From the NCBI GenBank assembly GCA_900540095.1, contig UQEO01000013.1, forward strand, positions 1 to 29,574: a stretch of DNA of 29,574 nucleotides. The letters run 5' to 3'. A program made the translations under genes and the position numbers. Shown piece after piece: positions 27,682 to 29,574 of the stretch (within the stretch, counting starts at the first letter, position 1; each line of letters starts with the position of its first letter). The notes under the pieces were generated by a model. It made no database searches, was not told the origin of the DNA, and worked only from the letters and a program-made list of their open reading frames with translations. This DNA comes from an uncultured Collinsella sp. (GTDB taxonomy: Bacteria > Actinomycetota > Coriobacteriia > Coriobacteriales > Coriobacteriaceae).

Positions 27682-29574
27682 ATGGCACAGGAATTCACTT
27701 TTACCGTTAACGGCGTGGAGCGCACGACGACGCAGAACAAGCCGCTGCTGCGCTACCTGCGCGACGACCTGCACATCCATTCCGCCAAGGACGGCTGCTC
27801 CGAGGGCGCCTGCGGTACCTGCACCATCCACGTGGACGGTGCGGCCGTCAAGGCGTGCGTGCTGACCACCGCTCTTGCCGCCGGCCGCAACATCGTGACC
27901 GTCGAGGGCCTGCCCGAGGACGTGCGCGAGGCCTTTGTGTACGCCTTTGGCGTCGTGGGCGCCGTGCAGTGCGGTTTTTGCATCCCCGGCATGGTCATGG
28001 CGGGTGCAGCGCTCATCGCCGAGGATCCCGAGCCCACCGAGGAGCAGATCAAGTACGCCATCCGCGGCAACGTCTGCCGTTGCACTGGCTACAAAAAGAT
28101 CATCGAGGGCATTTCGCTGGCGGCCGCGGTGCTCCGCGGCGAAAAGCAGATCGACGAGGACTTGGAGCGCGGCGACGACTACGGCGTGGGCAAGCGCGCC
28201 TTCCGTATCGACGTGCGCAAGAAGGTGCTCGGCGAGGGTAAGTACCCCGACGACATCGACGAACTCGATCAGCCGGGCCTGACCTATGCCAGCGCCGTGC
28301 GCTCCAAGTACCCGCGCGCCCGCGTGCTCTCCATCGATACCTCCAAGGCCGAGGCCCTTCCCGGCGTGGTGGGCATCCTGCGCGCCGAGGACGTGCCGGT
28401 CAACCAGGTCGGCCACCTTATCCAGGACTGGGATGTCATGATCGCCCAGGGCGATATCACCCGCTGCGTGGGCGACGCCATCGTTTTGGTAGTCGCCGAG
28501 GACGAGGCGACGCTCGAGAAGGCCAAGAAGCTCGTCAAGATTGATTACGAGCCTCTGGAGCCCGTGCGCAACATCGCCGAGGCCAGGGCTGCCGACGCCC
28601 CGCGCCTGCACGACAGCTTCTTTGCCTTTGGCAACACGGTGGAGCTCAAGGACAACGTATGCCAGAGCCGTCACGTGACGCGCGGCGACGCCGCCAAGGC
28701 GCTGGCGGAGAGCGCGTTCACCGTGACCCAGCGCTTTACCACGCCCTTTACCGAGCACGCCTTCTTGGAGCCCGAGTGCGCCGTTGCCTTCCCGTACAAG
28801 AACGGCGTCAAGGTGCAATCGACCGACCAGGGTGCCTACGATACGCGCAAAGAGTGCGCCCACATGTTTGGCTGGGACAACGAGCCCGAGCGCGTGGTCG
28901 TCGAGACCATGCTCGTGGGTGGCGGCTTTGGCGGCAAGGAGGACGTGTCCATCCAGCACCTGGCCGCGCTCGCCGCATATAAGTTCCAGCGTCCCGTGAA
29001 GTGCAAACTCACGCGCGCCGAGTCGCTCGCGTTCCATCCCAAGCGCCACGCCATGGACGGCACCTTTACGCTGGGTTGCGACGCCGAGGGCAACTTTACC
29101 GGCCTAGATTGCGAGATCAACTTTGACACCGGCGCCTACGCGTCGCTGTGCGGCCCGGTGCTCGAGCGCGCCTGCACGCATGCCGTCGGCCCCTACAAGT
29201 ACCAGAACACCGACATTCGCGGTTATGGCTACTACACCAACAACCCGCCCGCCGGCGCGTACCGCGGCTTTGGCGTTTGCCAGTCCGAGTTTGCGCTCGA
29301 GAGCCTGATCGACTTGCTGGCAGAGAAGGTCGGCCTGGATCCGTGGGAGATCCGCTACCGTAACGCCATCGAGCCGGGCGAGGTTTTGCCCAACGGCCAG
29401 ATTGCCGACTGCTCCACGGCGCTTAAAGAGACGCTGCTCGAGGTCAAGGATGCCTACTATGCGCATCCCGGACACGCCGGTATCGCCTGCGCCATGAAGA
29501 ACGCCGGCGTGGGCGTGGGCCTGCCCGACAAGGGCCGGTGCAAGCTGGCGGTGCGCAATGGGGTGGTGGAGCTC
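27682..29574 (+). CDS. xdhD: Molybdenum hydroxylase, selenium-dependent xanthine dehydrogenase (XdhD) type, 5' part
   Basis: The first 631 codons of a xanthine dehydrogenase-family molybdoenzyme; the reading frame leaves the window open. The N-terminal [2Fe-2S] domain has GCSEGACGTC (about 38-47), the second [2Fe-2S] domain has QCGFCIPG (about 96) and NVCRCTGY (about 132). The Mo-pterin domain begins near 170 and shows GGGFGGKEDVSIQHL (about 413) and AGAYRGFGVCQ (about 526). There is no FAD domain between the iron-sulfur and Mo parts, unlike eukaryotic XDH, and none is seen nearby. This fused arrangement matches the selenium-dependent XDH family (E. coli XdhD); the selenium there is a labile cofactor, not selenocysteine. 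The ATG at 27682 has AGAAGGGA upstream. It would oxidise hypoxanthine, xanthine or a related purine. Confidence 0.9.
   Translation, partial: MAQEFTFTVNGVERTTTQNKPLLRYLRDDLHIHSAKDGCSEGACGTCTIHVDGAAVKACVLTTALAAGRNIVTVEGLPEDVREAFVYAFGVVGAVQCGFCIPGMVMAGAALIAEDPEPTEEQIKYAIRGNVCRCTGYKKIIEGISLAAAVLRGEKQIDEDLERGDDYGVGKRAFRIDVRKKVLGEGKYPDDIDELDQPGLTYASAVRSKYPRARVLSIDTSKAEALPGVVGILRAEDVPVNQVGHLIQDWDVMIAQGDITRCVGDAIVLVVAEDEATLEKAKKLVKIDYEPLEPVRNIAEARAADAPRLHDSFFAFGNTVELKDNVCQSRHVTRGDAAKALAESAFTVTQRFTTPFTEHAFLEPECAVAFPYKNGVKVQSTDQGAYDTRKECAHMFGWDNEPERVVVETMLVGGGFGGKEDVSIQHLAALAAYKFQRPVKCKLTRAESLAFHPKRHAMDGTFTLGCDAEGNFTGLDCEINFDTGAYASLCGPVLERACTHAVGPYKYQNTDIRGYGYYTNNPPAGAYRGFGVCQSEFALESLIDLLAEKVGLDPWEIRYRNAIEPGEVLPNGQIADCSTALKETLLEVKDAYYAHPGHAGIACAMKNAGVGVGLPDKGRCKLAVRNGVVEL

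Noticed and set aside
27328..29049. Long minus-strand frame opposite the ferredoxin and xdhD genes
   Set aside because: Same shadow effect; the plus strand encodes recognisable [4Fe-4S], [2Fe-2S] and Mo-binding motifs.
27682..29574. Selenocysteine in the Mo hydroxylase
   Set aside because: The frame has no in-frame TGA in the window; selenium in this family is a labile cofactor, so no recoding is expected.

Overview
The window looks like a chromosomal segment of a high-GC anaerobic gut actinobacterium of the class Coriobacteriia, most likely Collinsella or a close relative. This rests on recognition of the protein sequences, a fused accDA, an IS1249-type element, and a purine-catabolism cluster of the kind described from gut anaerobes. 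No 16S or other diagnostic RNA gene is present, so the assignment is an inference.

Layout. (1) 1-5873: the end of accC and a fused accDA (acetyl-CoA carboxylase); a lone PTS EIIC gene bracketed by two copies of a 28-29 bp repeat; a terminator; a CDF cation exporter with an Mn-type NDDD metal site; a histidine phosphatase. (2) 5918-6054: a 137-bp element with perfect 35-bp inverted arms. (3) 6112-12173: a ribosomal protein operon rplC-D-W-B, rpsS, rplV, rpsC, rplP, rpmC, rpsQ, rplN, rplX that starts without rpsJ and ends with a strong terminator before any rplE. Three structured gaps divide it, and two of them carry the same 26-bp promoter-like element. (4) 12176-13670: an IS1249-family element whose transposase has a single-base frameshift, sitting in a cluster of ATTGGGGACAG-type repeats. 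(5) 13947-15776: a Gfo/Idh oxidoreductase and a DeoR-type regulator as a two-gene unit. (6) 15794-16116: a gene-free stretch with two related palindromic repeats and two copies of another short repeat. (7) 16119-19283, minus strand: a large U32-family protein followed by a RluA-type pseudouridine synthase. (8) 19466-29574: ridA, a divergent YheO/DauR-like regulator, a xanthine/uracil permease, an SsnA-type amidohydrolase, a YgfK-type iron-sulfur flavoprotein, a four-cluster ferredoxin and the first 631 codons of a molybdenum hydroxylase of the selenium-dependent xanthine dehydrogenase type.

Region 8 is the functional centrepiece. The permease would import purines and the Mo hydroxylase would oxidise them. 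SsnA would hydrolyse a ring or amidine intermediate. YgfK together with the polyferredoxin would move the electrons. RidA is placed to remove reactive enamines formed by aminoacid lyases that accompany such clusters elsewhere. The divergent regulator and the operator-like sequences at 20820-20987 suggest substrate control, possibly with an iron-responsive input. The cluster continues past the right edge of the window.
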